Source of the DNA: Prevotella sp. CAG:617 | Lineage (GTDB): Bacteria; Bacteroidota; Bacteroidia; Bacteroidales; Bacteroidaceae | Length of the DNA stretch: 17,311 bases | Direction: 5' to 3' | NCBI GenBank assembly: GCA_000438115.1 | Contig: FR903563.1 | Span: 1 to 17,311, forward strand | Part shown: in pieces, positions 15,742-17,311 of the stretch | How the letters are laid out: each line of letters starts with the position of its first letter | Numbering within the stretch: the stretch's first letter is position 1 | Position numbers and translations under genes: made by a program | The notes under the pieces: model-generated | What the model saw: only the letters and a program-made list of their open reading frames with translations | The model's database searches: none | What the model was told of the DNA's origin: nothing

Positions 15742-17163
15742 ATGAAAAAATCCATATTATTACTGGCCATGCTGCCCATGTGGGCCTTGGCTGACGATGT
15801 CAAGATTACAACCCCTTCACTGGTGGTGAAAAACGATACGCTGACGCTTACGTGCCAGATGGACTTCTCGGTGGTTCGTGCCGGCAACTTCCAGACGTAT
15901 GCCTTTACGCCCATGCTTTTTGCCGGCGAGGGTGAGCAGTGTACGTTGCCTCCGGTAGTGATTACGGACAAGAAGAAGTTCAAAATGCGCAAGGCCGACC
16001 GCAAGCTCGCGGCCAAAGGCAATTATTCCATGCCCTATACCGTGATGCGCGGCATGCCCAGCCAGCGTGAGAACAGTGTGGTCAACTATACGCTGCAAAT
16101 GCCCTACAAACCCTGGATGGAGCAGATGAAGATGCGCATTTATGAGGAAAAAAAGGAAGTGTGCATCATTAACCTGCCCACGCCTGAATATATCAAGCCC
16201 GAGCCGCAGCTGCCGCAGGCCGGACAGATTTGCGAACCCTGCATGCAGATGGTGTCCTATCTTACCCCTAAGGAAGAGCCCATCAAGGTGCGCAACGAGC
16301 AGAATACCCTCTACATTCAGTATCCCGTAGGCAGTTCGGCCTTCGACCTGAACATCGGCAAAAACGCTTCCGAATTCGAAAAACTCAAGCGTACGCTGAC
16401 GCCGCTCACTCAGGGCGACCTGGTGACGTTCAAGTCGGTAGCCGTGTGCGGATATGCTTCGCCCGACGGTTCGGTCAAGACCAACGAACGCCTCTCGGCA
16501 GAGCGTGCCCAGTCGTTTGCCGAACATCTGGGGCAGACCTTTGACTTTACCGACAGCCTGCTGCACGTCAGCTCAGCCGGTGAGGACTGGGACGGGCTCA
16601 TCAGCATTCTCAATGCCCAGAAACCCGACTATGCCCAGCAGGCGCTGGCCATTATCGACGGTCAGCCCGACCTCGACAAGCGCGAGGCACAGCTCAAAAA
16701 GGAAATGGGCGAGAACTACACTCGTATGCTCAACGACTATTTCCCCCTGTTGCGCCGCATCAACATTTCGGTGGACTTCGAAGTGCGCGAGGTGCGCAAC
16801 GCCGAGGCAGCCCAGCTCATCTATACCAACCCCAAACTGCTGAGCCTGCAGGAAATGTACGGCGTGGCCAAGAACTACGAGCCGGGCACCAAGGAGTACA
16901 AACAGGTGTATGAGATTGCCGCCACCTGCTATCCTGAGGACGTGGTGGCCAACATCAACGCCGCTTCGGCCAACATCATCTCCGGCGACTTTGAGCGCGC
17001 CCAGCAGCTCATGGACCGCGTGAAGGACGATCCGCGCGCCTATAACAACCTGGGTGTGCTGGCCTGGCTCAACGGCGATGCCGACAAGGCGGTTGAATGG
17101 TTTACCAAAGCCCTGCAGGAAGAGCCCGAAAAGGCCCAGCATAATCTGGAATACATACAATAG
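15742..17163 (+). CDS. DUF3868-like protein with OmpA-like segment and C-terminal TPR
   Basis: The 473-residue exported protein has a short signal peptide (MKKSILLLAMLPMWALA). Residues about 18-150 resemble the DUF3868 N-terminal beta domain found beside Bacteroides fimbrial genes. A proline-rich linker carries a CEPC motif (164-167). Residues about 188-265 look like an OmpA-type peptidoglycan-binding fold, with GYASPDGS (237-244) and NERLSAERAQ (248-257), where the Asp and Arg fit ligand-binding positions. Helical repeats follow (about 355-470), including a clear TPR at 433-462 (AYNNLGVLAWLNGDADKAVE begins it). A role anchoring the neighbouring barrel to peptidoglycan is inferred, not shown. 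It is the last gene of the operon; a terminator lies 74 bp downstream. No DUF3575 or fimbrillin gene is seen in the window. Confidence 0.8.
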   Translation: MKKSILLLAMLPMWALADDVKITTPSLVVKNDTLTLTCQMDFSVVRAGNFQTYAFTPMLFAGEGEQCTLPPVVITDKKKFKMRKADRKLAAKGNYSMPYTVMRGMPSQRENSVVNYTLQMPYKPWMEQMKMRIYEEKKEVCIINLPTPEYIKPEPQLPQAGQICEPCMQMVSYLTPKEEPIKVRNEQNTLYIQYPVGSSAFDLNIGKNASEFEKLKRTLTPLTQGDLVTFKSVAVCGYASPDGSVKTNERLSAERAQSFAEHLGQTFDFTDSLLHVSSAGEDWDGLISILNAQKPDYAQQALAIIDGQPDLDKREAQLKKEMGENYTRMLNDYFPLLRRINISVDFEVREVRNAEAAQLIYTNPKLLSLQEMYGVAKNYEPGTKEYKQVYEIAATCYPEDVVANINAASANIISGDFERAQQLMDRVKDDPRAYNNLGVLAWLNGDADKAVEWFTKALQEEPEKAQHNLEYIQ

Positions 17164-17236
17164 GATTCAGACATAAGAAATAAAAAAAGGCGAAAGCCAG
17201 TATTGTTTTCATAGTAGTAGTTTTTAAGTAGAAATG

Positions 17237-17278
17237 AGGAGGATACGGACGTGATGTTCGGGTCCTCCTTTCTTTTCT
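17237..17278 (+). terminator. Rho-independent terminator of the envelope operon
   Basis: AGGAGGA (17237-17243) pairs with TCCTCCT (17263-17269). An inner stem CGGAC/GTTCG (17246-17250 with 17256-17260, one G-T wobble) closes a GTGAT loop, with 2-nt internal bulges between the stems. A T-rich tract, TTCTTTTCT, follows. It closes the three-gene unit. Confidence 0.75.
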
Positions 17279-17311
17279 AAAGAATTAATTCCTGGTTTTA
17301 CTTTATGAAAG

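Noticed and set aside
1..17311. CRISPR array, insertion sequence, tRNA or rRNA gene
   Set aside because: No regularly spaced repeats, transposase motifs, terminal repeats or cloverleaf-like sequence were seen on reading either strand.

Overview
The window looks like a chromosomal segment of a Bacteroidota bacterium, most likely order Bacteroidales. The evidence is a complete porP-porK-porL-porM-porN type IX secretion gene set, Bacteroides-style promoters (-7 TAnnTTTG, -33 TTTG), AT-rich sequence instead of Shine-Dalgarno boxes before start codons, and several families typical of the order (73-residue DUF2795 protein, DUF5723 outer-membrane protein, DUF3868/OmpA/TPR protein). Coding DNA is fairly GC-rich for the order. 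The genus cannot be fixed from sequence alone.

Left block, 1-4622, minus strand. Four genes form a probable operon read right to left: a CNNM/CorC-type transporter with CBS domains, uracil phosphoribosyltransferase (upp), a DUF389 membrane protein, and a YbdG-like MscS channel that runs off the left edge. A near-consensus promoter lies at 4735-4765. Three of the four products are inner-membrane transport or channel proteins, so the theme is ion and tension homeostasis with a pyrimidine-salvage gene embedded.

Divergent spacer and DUF2795 gene, 4623-5541. A 442-bp spacer carries the leftward promoter, two GC-rich inverted repeats and a likely rightward -7 box. It is followed by a small acidic DUF2795 protein and a probable terminator.

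Type IX secretion operon, 5542-11667, plus strand. PorP (outer-membrane PorP/SprF protein), PorK (lipoprotein with SUMF1 fold), PorL and PorM (proton-driven inner-membrane motor) and PorN (periplasmic partner of PorK) are tightly spaced. PorL/PorM would use the proton-motive force and PorM would transmit motion to the PorK-PorN ring under the outer membrane. A perfect 40-bp palindrome follows the operon.

Envelope operon, 12387-17163, plus strand. After a 719-bp gap with a consensus -7 box and a leader of about 270 nt come a putative lipoprotein of unknown function, a DUF5723 predicted outer-membrane beta-barrel, and a DUF3868-like protein with an OmpA-like peptidoglycan-binding segment and a C-terminal TPR. 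A clear rho-independent terminator closes the unit. This lipoprotein/barrel/OmpA-TPR set is the least understood part of the window and the best candidate for an undescribed cell-surface system.
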